Source: Emticicia sp. BO119 (GTDB lineage: Bacteria > Bacteroidota > Bacteroidia > Cytophagales > Spirosomataceae). Taken from it: 64,000 nt of DNA. The position numbers and the translations under genes were made by a program. Numbering within the stretch: position 1 is the first letter of the stretch; every line of letters begins with the position of its first letter. Below, piece by piece: positions 54,105 to 62,683 of this stretch. The notes beneath the pieces were generated by a model, which saw only the letters and a list, made by a program, of their open reading frames with translations, was not told the origin of the DNA and searched no databases. The stretch is from the NCBI RefSeq assembly GCF_013912375.1, contig NZ_JACETV010000001.1, forward strand, positions 496,001-560,000, read 5' to 3'.

Positions 54105-55475
54105 ATGAGATTATTTTTGCTTCTTCTTATTTTACCTTACCTCGCATTCGGACAAAAAAGTGATGCTACAAAAATTGAAATTGGTGAGCGGATAAGTTTT
54201 TTTTCAAAGACCTTAAATGAAAATCGTGAACTTTTGATTTACAGCCCCAAATCAGCAGAAAAATCGAATAGCACTTACCCTGTCATTTTTCTTTTTGATG
54301 CAGAGTCTTTATTTAATACAGTAGTTGGGACACTCTGTTTTATGAATTATAGTTCTTCGCTTCCGCAGATGCCAGAGGCGTATATCGTGGGTATTGTTAA
54401 TAAAAACAGAAGCAGAGATATGCCTACTCCACAGGATTTTAGCAGCTCGCGAGAAGTCCAGAAATTCAATGATTTTATCAGTAAAGAATTACTGCCGTTT
54501 ATTTCTAAAAAACTGAAATCGAGCGGTATGAATATCCTGATCGGGCATTCGCAGGGAGCACTTTTTGCTACTTATTTAGCCATTCAAAATCCTACTATGT
54601 TTCAGTTTACTCTGGCACTTGATGTGCCTATGAGTGTTTCAAAAACTTTAGAAACTGACTTTTCTAATAAACTGTCGCATAACTGCAACCAGAAATATAT
54701 TTCGGTAAAAGCAATTTATGGATGGGATTCAGACATTCAGCATCAATGCAATAACCACAGGCAAATAAGTATAATCAATGAAAGCCATGAAACCATGCCT
54801 TTGAAAGGAGTATATGAAGGTTTGAAGATACTATTTGAAGATTATTTGCCTAAAGACAAGGACTTGCCACTTGAAAAGATAAAGAATTACTATGCTGGGT
54901 TAAGTGCAAAATACCAGATAAACTATTCTATGCCTGCCCTCATTTTGCTGGAAAGCGCGAAACAACATATCGGGCAATCTGATAAAAAAGAGGCATTGGA
55001 TTTACTTTTAACGCATGATAAAATGTATGGAGCAAATGAAAAAAGTATGCGATTAAGAAAAGATGTCGATGCCATTACGACGGGTCCAGATGAAAGGGTT
55101 ACAGAAGCAATAAACCATGCAAGCCCGTCAGCTAATGAAATAACTCCCTTTTTAGGGAAATGGTCAGGCAGGGTAAAAGTGCCAAATGGTGAGGATATGT
55201 TGATTGATTTTGAAATCAAGCATTTAAACAATAAATATGTGATGCAGTCCACGATTATGAATTCTTTTAAAATAAATTCAGATTTTTTGTTTGTTAATGA
55301 AAAAAAACAGTTGGTTTGGGGAAGGAAACACGATGGAGGAGGTGTTTATTATTCTATTGGTGATCTGGTTAATGACGGGCGTAAACTTATAGGAACGGAA
55401 GACTTGATAGGTTTCGTTTTTCCGAAAGAAATGCCGAAATTCATTATTAATACCTTTGAATTTATCAAACAATGA
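54105..55475 (+). CDS. Exported esterase-D-like hydrolase with C-terminal lipocalin-like domain
   Basis: The 456-residue product has a signal peptide (MRLFLLLLILPYLAFGQ). Residues about 20-250 form an alpha/beta hydrolase of the esterase D/Fes type: LLIYSPKSAEKS, PVIFLFDAESLF, EAYIVGIVN, NILIGHSQGALFATYLA with the nucleophile serine, and NESHETMPL for the histidine. Residues about 345-456 make a beta-rich domain (FLGKWSGRVKVPNGEDMLIDF) that resembles small lipocalin-like folds and the product of the next gene. It sits 10 bases after the propeller gene, and its stop overlaps the next start by four bases. Confidence 0.82.
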   Translation: MRLFLLLLILPYLAFGQKSDATKIEIGERISFFSKTLNENRELLIYSPKSAEKSNSTYPVIFLFDAESLFNTVVGTLCFMNYSSSLPQMPEAYIVGIVNKNRSRDMPTPQDFSSSREVQKFNDFISKELLPFISKKLKSSGMNILIGHSQGALFATYLAIQNPTMFQFTLALDVPMSVSKTLETDFSNKLSHNCNQKYISVKAIYGWDSDIQHQCNNHRQISIINESHETMPLKGVYEGLKILFEDYLPKDKDLPLEKIKNYYAGLSAKYQINYSMPALILLESAKQHIGQSDKKEALDLLLTHDKMYGANEKSMRLRKDVDAITTGPDERVTEAINHASPSANEITPFLGKWSGRVKVPNGEDMLIDFEIKHLNNKYVMQSTIMNSFKINSDFLFVNEKKQLVWGRKHDGGGVYYSIGDLVNDGRKLIGTEDLIGFVFPKEMPKFIINTFEFIKQ

Positions 55476-55981
55476 AAAATATAATAATATTCTTTCTTGC
55501 ATGTCTGTTTGTAAATACTGGTACTGGACAGGATACTAAGACATTTGTACCAGAAGGCGATGCCCGTTACTTCGACTTCTGGCCAGGTAAATGGTATGTG
55601 CAAAATGAAGATAAAACCATTGATTCCTTAAGTTTTTTTAATGTAAAAAAAGGAGTTCATGAGGCCAGTTTTGTTGAAGAATGGTACTTTAAAAATATAG
55701 GCAAATCTATTGCTATTCGCACCTGGGACAAAACCAATAATAAATGGGGATTTGTATGGGCTTCTGAGAATGGTTTATATCAGGTATGGAATTCAAAGAA
55801 AATTGGTGATAATTGGTTTATATATAACCAGTTTACAGTTAATGGCGAAACCTATCTTTCACGACAAGGATTTATTCCTCAGAAAGATGGAACAGTACTA
55901 AGAATCAGTGAAAAATCAATTGATGAAATTCATTGGGAAACTCGGTTTAAGCAGATTCTAATCAGACAAAAAGATAAATAG
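55472..55981 (+). CDS. Exported lipocalin-like (DUF1579-type) protein
   Basis: The 169-residue product has a signal peptide (MKNIIIFFLACLFVNTGTGQ) and a single beta-barrel-like domain beginning ARYFDFWPGKWYVQNED, which matches the FDFWxGxW hallmark of DUF1579 and related lipocalin-like proteins. Alternating strands follow (SFVEEWYF, SIAIRTWDKTNNKWGFVWAS, GLYQVWNSKKIGDNWFIY). Such proteins may bind small hydrophobic ligands, and no enzyme residues are visible. Its ATG overlaps the stop of the esterase gene. Confidence 0.75.
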   Translation: MKNIIIFFLACLFVNTGTGQDTKTFVPEGDARYFDFWPGKWYVQNEDKTIDSLSFFNVKKGVHEASFVEEWYFKNIGKSIAIRTWDKTNNKWGFVWASENGLYQVWNSKKIGDNWFIYNQFTVNGETYLSRQGFIPQKDGTVLRISEKSIDEIHWETRFKQILIRQKDK

Positions 55982-56024
55982 CAGAGTCTTAATATAATCA
56001 TTTAACAAACTGGAAACCATAACT

Positions 56025-57122
56025 ATGCAAGGAAGAAGAAATTTTATTAAAACAATGACTTTAGGCTTACCAGCCATACATACCATGAAGTCAGATTTTT
56101 TGAGTAATACTGATACCAAACCATTGGGTGTTGCTTTGGTAGGCTTAGGAAACTATGCAACAAAGCAATTAGCTCCGGCTTTACAACAAACACAACTTTG
56201 CAAGCTTACAGCAATTGTAACTGGCACTCCTGAAAAAGCAGAGAAATGGTCAAAAGAGTATAATATTCCTAAAAAGAATATCTATTATTATGCTAATTTT
56301 GATGATATCAGAAATAATCCGGACGTTGATATAATTTATATTGTTTTGCCCAATTCTATGCATGCCGAATACTCAATAAGAGCTGCGCAAGCGGGCAAAC
56401 ACGTGATTTGCGAAAAGCCAATGGCATTGAATGTGAAGGAGTGTGAAGACATAATTGCTGCCTGCAAAAAAGCCAAGGTAAAATTATCAATAGGTTATAG
56501 ACTCTATTTTGACCCATATCATTTAGAAATGCGGAGATTGGGAAATGAAAAGGTTTACGGAGGTATCAGATTGATTGAGAGTAGTCTTGGGTTTTCTATG
56601 GCAGATCCGAAAGTATGGCGACTTAACAAGGCAATGGGTGGGGGTGGAGCTATTATGGATCTGGGAGTTTATTGTATTCAGGGAGCCAGAAGAACTATTG
56701 GTGAACTTCCTGTGGAAGTTTCGGCTCAGGGATTTATTATGGATAAAACCATTTTTAAAGATATTTATGAAGGATACACGTTTACTATGAAATTTCCAAG
56801 TGGAGCTGTATCCAATAGTACAACTACCTACTCATCTTATGTTGACAGGTTACATGCCACAACTGGCTGGCAATGGTTTGCATTAAACCCATCGTATAAT
56901 GCTATCGGAACGGCAGGACAATTTTTTGATGGAGAGATAAAACCTATGGATTTTCAGAGTAAAGACTATCAGCAGATAAATCAATTAGATGATTTTGCCA
57001 GATGTATTATTGAAAATAAAATATCTGCCGCCTCCGGCGAAGAGGGATTGATAGATCTGAAAATTATTGAAGCAATAAAACAATCTGCCGATACAGGTAA
57101 TAAAGTAATTTTAAAATGGTAA
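56025..57122 (+). CDS. Gfo/Idh/MocA family oxidoreductase with Tat-like leader
   Basis: The 365-residue product has an N-terminal MQGRRNFIKTMTLGLP leader, resembling a twin-arginine signal, as in glucose-fructose oxidoreductase. The Rossmann domain has VALVGLGNYATKQLAPAL (36-53) and DVDIIYIVLPNSMHAEY. The conserved EKPMAL is near 125-130, GYRLYFDPYH near 155 and GGGGAIMDLGVYCIQGAR near 205 with the catalytic-site D and H/Y region. It probably acts on a sugar or polyol with tightly bound NAD(P) in the periplasm. It lies 44 bases after the lipocalin-like gene within the cluster and is the only clear redox enzyme there. Confidence 0.88.
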   Translation: MQGRRNFIKTMTLGLPAIHTMKSDFLSNTDTKPLGVALVGLGNYATKQLAPALQQTQLCKLTAIVTGTPEKAEKWSKEYNIPKKNIYYYANFDDIRNNPDVDIIYIVLPNSMHAEYSIRAAQAGKHVICEKPMALNVKECEDIIAACKKAKVKLSIGYRLYFDPYHLEMRRLGNEKVYGGIRLIESSLGFSMADPKVWRLNKAMGGGGAIMDLGVYCIQGARRTIGELPVEVSAQGFIMDKTIFKDIYEGYTFTMKFPSGAVSNSTTTYSSYVDRLHATTGWQWFALNPSYNAIGTAGQFFDGEIKPMDFQSKDYQQINQLDDFARCIIENKISAASGEEGLIDLKIIEAIKQSADTGNKVILKW

Positions 57123-57175
57123 TTTTAGATAAATTACAAGCTGATTTTATTTGAACCTTTTTAAAGCTAAAAATT

Positions 57176-57622
57176 ATGAAAAAGAAAATTACTATTCTTG
57201 CTGTGTTTCTTACGGCTTCCATTTACGTTCAGGCACAGACAAATCAGGATGCTGAACTTGTGACAAAAGCGTGCATGAATTATATTGAGGGATTCTACGA
57301 AGGGGACACTTTAAAGATTAAAGCATCTTTACGACCAACTTTGACCAAATTTGGCTATTTTAAAAACAAGCAGACTGGCAAATTTGCTGAAGACGGGTAT
57401 ATGACCTACAAGCAAGCTATAGACTATGCCGCAGGGGTAAGTGCAAAGAAAAGATTTCCAAAACCGGATGCGCCAAGAATAGTGAAAGTCCTGGATATTT
57501 CGAATCACACGGCTGCCGCCAAAATTACTGCCTGGTGGGGGACAGATTATTTATTGTTATCGAGAGAAGGTGATGGCTGGATGATTGATCAAGTGCTATG
57601 GGAAGGGCCGTTGGTTAAGTAA
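57176..57622 (+). CDS. Exported NTF2-like (lumazine-binding-type) protein
   Basis: The 148-residue product has a signal peptide (MKKKITILAVFLTASIYVQAQ) and one NTF2/SnoaL-like domain: VTKACMNYIEGFYEGDTLKI, SLRPTLTKFGYFKNKQTGKF, HTAAAKITAWWGTDYLLLSR and GDGWMIDQVLWEGP. This matches the putative lumazine-binding family of short periplasmic proteins in Bacteroidota, whose ligand is unproven. It follows the oxidoreductase gene by 53 bases and is the last gene of the cluster. Confidence 0.82.
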   Translation: MKKKITILAVFLTASIYVQAQTNQDAELVTKACMNYIEGFYEGDTLKIKASLRPTLTKFGYFKNKQTGKFAEDGYMTYKQAIDYAAGVSAKKRFPKPDAPRIVKVLDISNHTAAAKITAWWGTDYLLLSREGDGWMIDQVLWEGPLVK

Positions 57623-57722
57623 ATTAAACTCAAAGGAATCATTAATATTGCCTTTTTAGGAATAAACATTTTTTAGGTTTCATAAGTCAAAAAAACAAGG
57701 GTTAGTTACTGAAGGAATACAT

Positions 57723-60137
57723 TTATCTGCTTAATGGCGTAAAAATATGAAAAGTTGCACCTTTGCCAGGCTCACCGTTGGCAGTAATAAATCCTTGATG
57801 GTTCTGGATAATTTTTTTACATATAGCCAATCCAATACCAGTACCTGAATATTCATTTTTATTATGCAAACGCTGGAAAAGCTCAAATATTTTTTGTGAG
57901 TACTGCTGATCGAAACCGATACCATTATCAGTGATGCTTAGCATATTGTAGTTTTTACCGGCGTCAGCTCCATGACTTACATAATTTTTGCCTTGAACCG
58001 TTTTAGAGGTAATATTGATTTCTGCCTGAACATCAGTTTTGCTGTATTTAATTGCATTGCCTATGATATTTTCTAATAACTGCTGAAACTGAAAAGGAAT
58101 CAAGTTCAATTCAGATAAGGTTGTATGAGAAATGATTACGTTTTTCTCTTCAATACTATCTTTAAGTGTATTCTTTACCTCATCTAAGAGTAAATTTAAA
58201 TTGGTTTTCTCAAATATTTTGTCAGCTGATGTAGCACGGGAAAAAGCAAGTAAATCATTGATAAGTTTCTGCATCTGAGTTGCCGAAGTAATGATTCGGG
58301 GTAAAAACTCTTTAGCTGTAGGAGTAAGTTTTTCGAAATCTTTTTCAAAAATTCGATTGCTGAATAACTTGATTTTTCGCAAAGGCTCCTGCAAATCATG
58401 GCTGGCTATATAATTAAAAGAAGTAAGTTCTTCGTTACTTCTCTGTAATTCAATGTTTTTTTGTTCCAGTTGCTGGTTAATCCGGTATTGTTCAGTAACA
58501 TCCTGGCATGTGCCAGTCAGTTTATAAGGTTTATTAAATTCATTTAATAATACTTCTCCCTTACCTTGCAATACTCTTATGGTACCGTTATCCCATACAA
58601 TCCGTATGACATAATCTTCCGCAATATGTGTTTCCAGGGCTTTATGAATTTCGCTTATACGTCGTTCACGGTCTTCCGGGTGAACTAATGAAACGAAGCG
58701 TTCAAAGTGTATTTCTTCTGATTGGGGCTCAAGCCCGTAAATCCTGTACATTTCATCACTCCAGTCTATTTTATTATTGGGTATATCCCAACTCCAGTTA
58801 CCAATATGCGTGAGCGCCTGTGCCTGCTTGTGTAGTTCTATGGTATGTTCTAATTGTTGTAAAATCTTGTTTCTTTCTGTTACATCCATCACAGTTCCTC
58901 TCATTTTGAGCGGTTTACCGTCTTGGAAAGTGACAATTCCACGAGACCATATTATTTTCTCTGTTTCTTTCTGATAGCGATATTCACATTCGTAAATACC
59001 ATTGCCAGTAATGGCCTCATTAATAGCGGCGGTAAGCCGTGTCTGGTCGGCTGGATGCACAAATTGTAGAAATGTGAGATAATCTTTACTTTCTTCTAAT
59101 TCGAATATTTTTAGTAACTGGTCTGAATAAAGTGAATTATGTGCCTGCAAATCCCACTCAAAGCTGCCTAAACCTGCTATTTCCTGGGCTTCGCTTAGTT
59201 GCTGTTCACGTAGCTGTAGCTTCTGTGAGGCATCTTTTTCTTTATTAATATCGAGCGACATCCCAATAATCTGTGATGGGATACCTTGCTCATTTCGTTT
59301 GAATACTGTCTCATAAACTCTTTGCCAATGATAACCCCCTCTTTTGTTTTTGAGCCGATACTCAAGACTACGGATTTCACCATCTTTGGCAGAAGAAAAA
59401 TTGCGGAGGTGTTCGAGCCTTTTATCTAAATCTTCAGGATGAAGCAATGCCGAAAACATATTGCTTCCAAAACTTCTGATTTCTTCGCCTGTAAAGCCAA
59501 TCAGTTCTTCTCTTTTGGATGTTGAATAAATTTCTTTCTGGTCTAATAAGTCATATACATATACCACACCGGGTAGGGTGTTATTTACCTTCTCAATAAA
59601 GTAGAGATTCTCATTAATTTTTTGTTGCTTGATATTAAATAATGTATTGTATGATTTTTCTTCGACAGTAAGCACAAATTGGTCTATTTCATCTAAAATA
59701 TGATTATAAAGTTTGAAATCGGTGGTATAGTCAGGTAAAAAACGACGGAAGGCTTTTCTACGGGCAAAGTTTCCTGCTGAAATGTCCTTTGCTACTATTT
59801 CATCACTCTGAACCACAACCAACTGGTTTTCCGTCCATTTTTTTATTGATGTTTCGATAAACTCATCAATTGTATTGGTAGCAAAATAATTAAGGAGTTC
59901 TCTTGTGCCTTCAATGGATATTTTTATCAATTCATCTTCTGGCATATGCTCAAAAAATCTTAATACGGGTATTTTTATTTCTCGGGATATGAATAGCAAT
60001 TCCCGCGTAAAATCTTCTAATTTATTACTAAGAAGATGGGCGGCATAGCCGTTTAAATAATTAAAATGTAATAGGTCTGGTTTAATAACCTCATTGACAG
60101 AACGAATTTCGTCTGATTTGTCTTTGGTAAGAGACAT
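57723..60137 (-). CDS. Soluble PAS sensor histidine kinase, paralogue of the 35471 gene
   Basis: The 804-residue protein has no membrane segment. Residues 1-170 are helical (HFNYLNGYAAHLLSNKLEDF, FRRFLPDYTTDFKLYNHI) and of no family I know. Three PAS/PAC units follow (about 185-555), with YIYDLLDQKE-like and FSALLHPEDLDKR blocks. HisKA has ASHDLQEPLRK with phospho-acceptor H580, and HATPase has IIGNAIKYSK, SITDNGIGFDQQYSQKIF and GTGIGLAICKKIIQNHQG. The C-terminal 230 residues closely resemble those of the kinase at 35471. A REC-only gene lies 11 bases upstream on the same strand, so the same regulator-then-kinase operon layout recurs. Confidence 0.92.
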   Translation of the reverse strand: MSLTKDKSDEIRSVNEVIKPDLLHFNYLNGYAAHLLSNKLEDFTRELLFISREIKIPVLRFFEHMPEDELIKISIEGTRELLNYFATNTIDEFIETSIKKWTENQLVVVQSDEIVAKDISAGNFARRKAFRRFLPDYTTDFKLYNHILDEIDQFVLTVEEKSYNTLFNIKQQKINENLYFIEKVNNTLPGVVYVYDLLDQKEIYSTSKREELIGFTGEEIRSFGSNMFSALLHPEDLDKRLEHLRNFSSAKDGEIRSLEYRLKNKRGGYHWQRVYETVFKRNEQGIPSQIIGMSLDINKEKDASQKLQLREQQLSEAQEIAGLGSFEWDLQAHNSLYSDQLLKIFELEESKDYLTFLQFVHPADQTRLTAAINEAITGNGIYECEYRYQKETEKIIWSRGIVTFQDGKPLKMRGTVMDVTERNKILQQLEHTIELHKQAQALTHIGNWSWDIPNNKIDWSDEMYRIYGLEPQSEEIHFERFVSLVHPEDRERRISEIHKALETHIAEDYVIRIVWDNGTIRVLQGKGEVLLNEFNKPYKLTGTCQDVTEQYRINQQLEQKNIELQRSNEELTSFNYIASHDLQEPLRKIKLFSNRIFEKDFEKLTPTAKEFLPRIITSATQMQKLINDLLAFSRATSADKIFEKTNLNLLLDEVKNTLKDSIEEKNVIISHTTLSELNLIPFQFQQLLENIIGNAIKYSKTDVQAEINITSKTVQGKNYVSHGADAGKNYNMLSITDNGIGFDQQYSQKIFELFQRLHNKNEYSGTGIGLAICKKIIQNHQGFITANGEPGKGATFHIFTPLSR

Positions 60138-60148
60138 ACTTCAAAATT

Positions 60149-60586
60149 TTAATACTTTAAAACAAATTTTTCTTTATCAGGTTGAGGTTTGTACTCTTCG
60201 CATTTCAGAGTAAAAACCTTCTTTAGGATAATTTTTAGTTCTATGTAGGAGTCAGGTTTTGAAATATACAGATTGGCTCCTGCTTTGAAAGTAGAGTTAA
60301 TCTGGTCGACATTAGAACTGGTAGAATAAATTACTACTGGTATGTTCTTATATCGTCTATTGGTTTTTATTTCATACAGGCATTCCTGTCCGTTTTTGAA
60401 GGGCATATTCAAATCAAGAAAGATGGCATCAGGTAGCTTATCAGATAGCATATTCATCAGTTCTAAGCCATCATTAGCAGTGTTGATTGTGGCAGAACTT
60501 ACGGTCTCTGAAAGCGCTTCTTTGAAGAAAATCCTGTCATCTTCATCATCATCAGCGAGAATAATATGGTAGTTGTTTTTTGTCAT
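60149..60586 (-). CDS. Single-domain response regulator
   Basis: The 145-residue protein is a receiver domain only: ILADDDEDDRIFF (9-21), phospho-acceptor D58 in IFLDLNMP, IYSTSS with the switch residue, and SKPDSY with K. A short basic/hydrophobic tail (KCEEYKPQPDKEKFVLKY) follows. There is no output domain. It is the paralogue of the regulator at 39165 and is located directly upstream of its presumed partner kinase. Confidence 0.93.
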   Translation of the reverse strand: MTKNNYHIILADDDEDDRIFFKEALSETVSSATINTANDGLELMNMLSDKLPDAIFLDLNMPFKNGQECLYEIKTNRRYKNIPVVIYSTSSNVDQINSTFKAGANLYISKPDSYIELKIILKKVFTLKCEEYKPQPDKEKFVLKY

Positions 60587-60837
60587 GCAGTTTTAATAGT
60601 TAGGCGTAAGGTAATCAATCTATACTTTATAGTTATTATCCAAGGAAATAAGGATAAAAGCAAAAGAATTATCGAATTATGAATTTTGGATAATATTACA
60701 GATAAATGGGCAATTATCCTTTTATGGGCTAATAATCTGAAAGTTACGTTAAAATTACACACATTTATTGAATTATCTTTTTTTTATTTTGTATTCTTAC
60801 CATTCGAAAAAAATATTTAATTAACCTTTTAAACTAT

Positions 60838-61617
60838 ATGTCAAAGCAAATGAGCAAAAACAGCTTGTCCGCACTTTTAATACTTTCTATTGTTGCAGGT
60901 AGCTATGCGCAGGCGCAGATGGGAGTAGGAGCTAAAGCCCCCAAAGATGCGGAAGTGTATTTTGATGGCACCCGTAAAATGCTCGATGAAAAATGGATTT
61001 ACTGGGAAGGCCCGAGACTATCAGCTACTTTACCAATTAAGTGGTTTATTGTTGATGACCCAGCAGGAAAAGGCACAGCAGTAAACACGAATGACCCCGC
61101 CGCTGCAGGAGGTAAGTATGGTGCAGCTGATATTGTTACAAAGGATACTTTTCGTGATTTCAGGGCACATGTGGAATTTTATATCAGCAAGCCGGGAGGT
61201 AATAGTGGGGTATATTTACAAAACCGGTATGAAATTCAGGTATTGGATGGCGATACTACTTCGCATGGCTTAGGGGCTGTTATCAATGAAACGAAATCGC
61301 CTTATTATGCTTATAATGGGGTTGGGAAATGGAACGCCTATGATATAACTTTCAGAGCGGCTCGTTTCAAAGATGGAAAACTGGTGGAAAAGCCAATGGT
61401 AACCATGTATTTTAATGGTAAAAAAGTACATATTAACCAGAAAATCAGCCAGGTTTGGGGTGGCCCGAACTCAGGTATCGATGGTGGGAATGATGGTGGT
61501 AAGGGCATCACAGATACACCCGGTGGCCTGAAATTACAGGCTGAAGGGCATGATGTATTATACCGTAATATCTGGATTAAACGATTGGACTTGAAAACGG
61601 CAGATACGGATTTTTGA
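60838..61617 (+). CDS. Exported DUF1080 protein (3-keto-disaccharide hydrolase family)
   Basis: The 259-residue product has a signal peptide (SALLILSIVAGSYAQAQ); the ATG at 60838 or the one at 60850 could be used. The DUF1080 jelly-roll domain is clear: VYFDGTRKMLDEKWIYW near 40, DFRAHVEFYISKPGGNSG, VYLQNRYEIQVLDG (about 124-137), GKWNAYDITFRAARF and GGLKLQAEGHDVLYRNIWI. Family members act on glucosides or 3-keto-glycosides and often pair with Gfo/Idh oxidoreductases. One such oxidoreductase lies 4 kb upstream but is separated by the kinase operon. A terminator follows. Confidence 0.92.
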   Translation: MSKQMSKNSLSALLILSIVAGSYAQAQMGVGAKAPKDAEVYFDGTRKMLDEKWIYWEGPRLSATLPIKWFIVDDPAGKGTAVNTNDPAAAGGKYGAADIVTKDTFRDFRAHVEFYISKPGGNSGVYLQNRYEIQVLDGDTTSHGLGAVINETKSPYYAYNGVGKWNAYDITFRAARFKDGKLVEKPMVTMYFNGKKVHINQKISQVWGGPNSGIDGGNDGGKGITDTPGGLKLQAEGHDVLYRNIWIKRLDLKTADTDF

Positions 61618-61693
61618 GCATGTTGCAGAGGGCTCTGAGCAGAGGGTTAAGACCTTTCTGATAGTTAAGATATTTAATTTTAATCGATATTGA

Positions 61694-61727
61694 AGCGAAT
61701 GGGTAAACTACTCATTCGCTTTTTTTG
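61694..61727 (+). terminator. Intrinsic terminator overlapping the end of the convergent gene
   Basis: AGCGAATG (61694-61701) and CATTCGCT (61713-61720) form an 8-bp stem followed by seven T. The right arm and the T run also encode the last residues (KKANE) and lie next to the stop of the minus-strand gene at 61708. Confidence 0.85.
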
Positions 61728-62199
61728 TGATATACTCAACAATAAGTTTATGTTGTGTCATTAGACTCAAACCTAATATAATTTGTACTAAATTAATGTA
61801 AAACCTGGATGCTTCTTTGAATATACTGCCATTGAAAAAGCTTGCAATATCATCTAAAAGTTTTGGGAAAACTTCAATAATCATAAGTCCGCCTAATATA
61901 ATGGTTGCCATTCTTAAAACTGTTTCGGTGCTGATGTCCAGACTAATTGGCTCATCATCAAAATCCTTATCGAGCCTTAATGTATTAATTATCCATCTTG
62001 TTTTGAATATTAATGTTAACATTACCAAAAAATAGACTGAAAAGCCTACTAAAATAATTAAAACTGATTCACTAACATTGCCCTGATTGTACTCAGCAGT
62101 GGCATACATCTGCAAAAGGGCAATAGCTTGAAGACAATAGGCAATTAATCTTAAGCCTAAGATTTTTAAAAATATTGACCAAAATGTTCTGATAGTCAT
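61708..62199 (-). CDS. Four-helix membrane protein of unknown function
   Basis: The 163-residue product has hydrophobic segments at about 10-30, 45-68, 95-113 and 130-150, the loops between holding an acidic stretch (DKDFDDEPISLD). The pattern resembles DUF2975-type four-helix membrane proteins but I cannot confirm the family. It is convergent with the DUF1080 gene and its final codons lie inside that gene's terminator. No neighbour hints at a role. Confidence 0.65.
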   Translation of the reverse strand: MTIRTFWSIFLKILGLRLIAYCLQAIALLQMYATAEYNQGNVSESVLIILVGFSVYFLVMLTLIFKTRWIINTLRLDKDFDDEPISLDISTETVLRMATIILGGLMIIEVFPKLLDDIASFFNGSIFKEASRFYINLVQIILGLSLMTQHKLIVEYITKKANE

Positions 62200-62466
62200 A
62201 AAAGCAAATGAATTTGGGGTTGTATATGGTTATTTTCTTACTATTCTCATGCAATTATCAAAAATCAAAGATACAATTTATTGGTTATGAAAATCACCAT
62301 GCAGGCATCGCGCTGTAATGAATTACTTTATGAGTCGTCTATAATCGAAAACGGAAAATTGTATGATAAAGAATTTAACAAAATCTCGCTGTAACCTTTT
62401 CCCTCAGCAGGAGTTTCCATTTTGCAAACCCAAAAAAACAATCATTTATCAAGCTAATCGGTCATC

Positions 62467-62482
62467 TACGAATTTTTTCGTA
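62467..62482. promoter_or_regulatory. Operator-like dyad 1 (TACGAA-N4-TTCGTA)
   Basis: TACGAA and TTCGTA are perfect inverted repeats around TTTT. The site ends six bases before the -33 element of the receptor promoter. An identical dyad lies 54 bases downstream, centre to centre. Confidence 0.65.
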
Positions 62483-62488
62483 ATAAAT

Positions 62489-62519
62489 TTTGAAATAATC
62501 AAAAGAGGGTATATATTTG
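62489..62519 (+). promoter_or_regulatory. Consensus Bacteroidota promoter of the receptor gene
   Basis: TTTG (62489-62492), exactly 19 bases, then TATATTTG (62512-62519) fit TTTG-N19-TAnnTTTG perfectly. Transcription should start near 62525, inside the second dyad. Confidence 0.75.
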
Positions 62520-62537
62520 CTACGAAATTATTCGTAG
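62520..62537. promoter_or_regulatory. Operator-like dyad 2 (CTACGAA-N4-TTCGTAG)
   Basis: Seven-base perfect arms flank ATTA; the site begins directly after the -7 element and covers the predicted start of transcription. It shares TACGAA-N4-TTCGTA with dyad 1. The TAC...GTA form recalls BlaI/MecI/CopY-family operators, but no such repressor gene is in the window. Confidence 0.65.
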
Positions 62538-62683
62538 TTAAAAAATGTTAAACGCAAAATGGGGGATTCATAAATAAACATTAATACCTATCTTTGTGAC
62601 AACAAGCTGGTCTCTTTATAAGCAAAACAGTAAAAAATACTGGTTGCCATTTACAAAATTATTGAAAAGCTATAACAATTATC

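Larger units (their letters stand above)
62200..62683. other. Regulatory spacer upstream of the last receptor gene
   Basis: The 484-base region between a minus-strand membrane protein gene and the plus-strand receptor gene contains two identical operator-like dyads around a consensus promoter (listed separately). A second exact -7 element, TATCTTTG, lies at 62589-62596 without a matching -33. The predicted leader from the first promoter is about 158 bases. A 62-codon frame at 62363 overlaps the first dyad and promoter and is not credible. Confidence 0.6.

Noticed and set aside
62363-62551. 62-codon frame upstream of the last receptor gene
   Set aside because: It runs across the first operator dyad, the promoter and part of the second dyad; no protein features.
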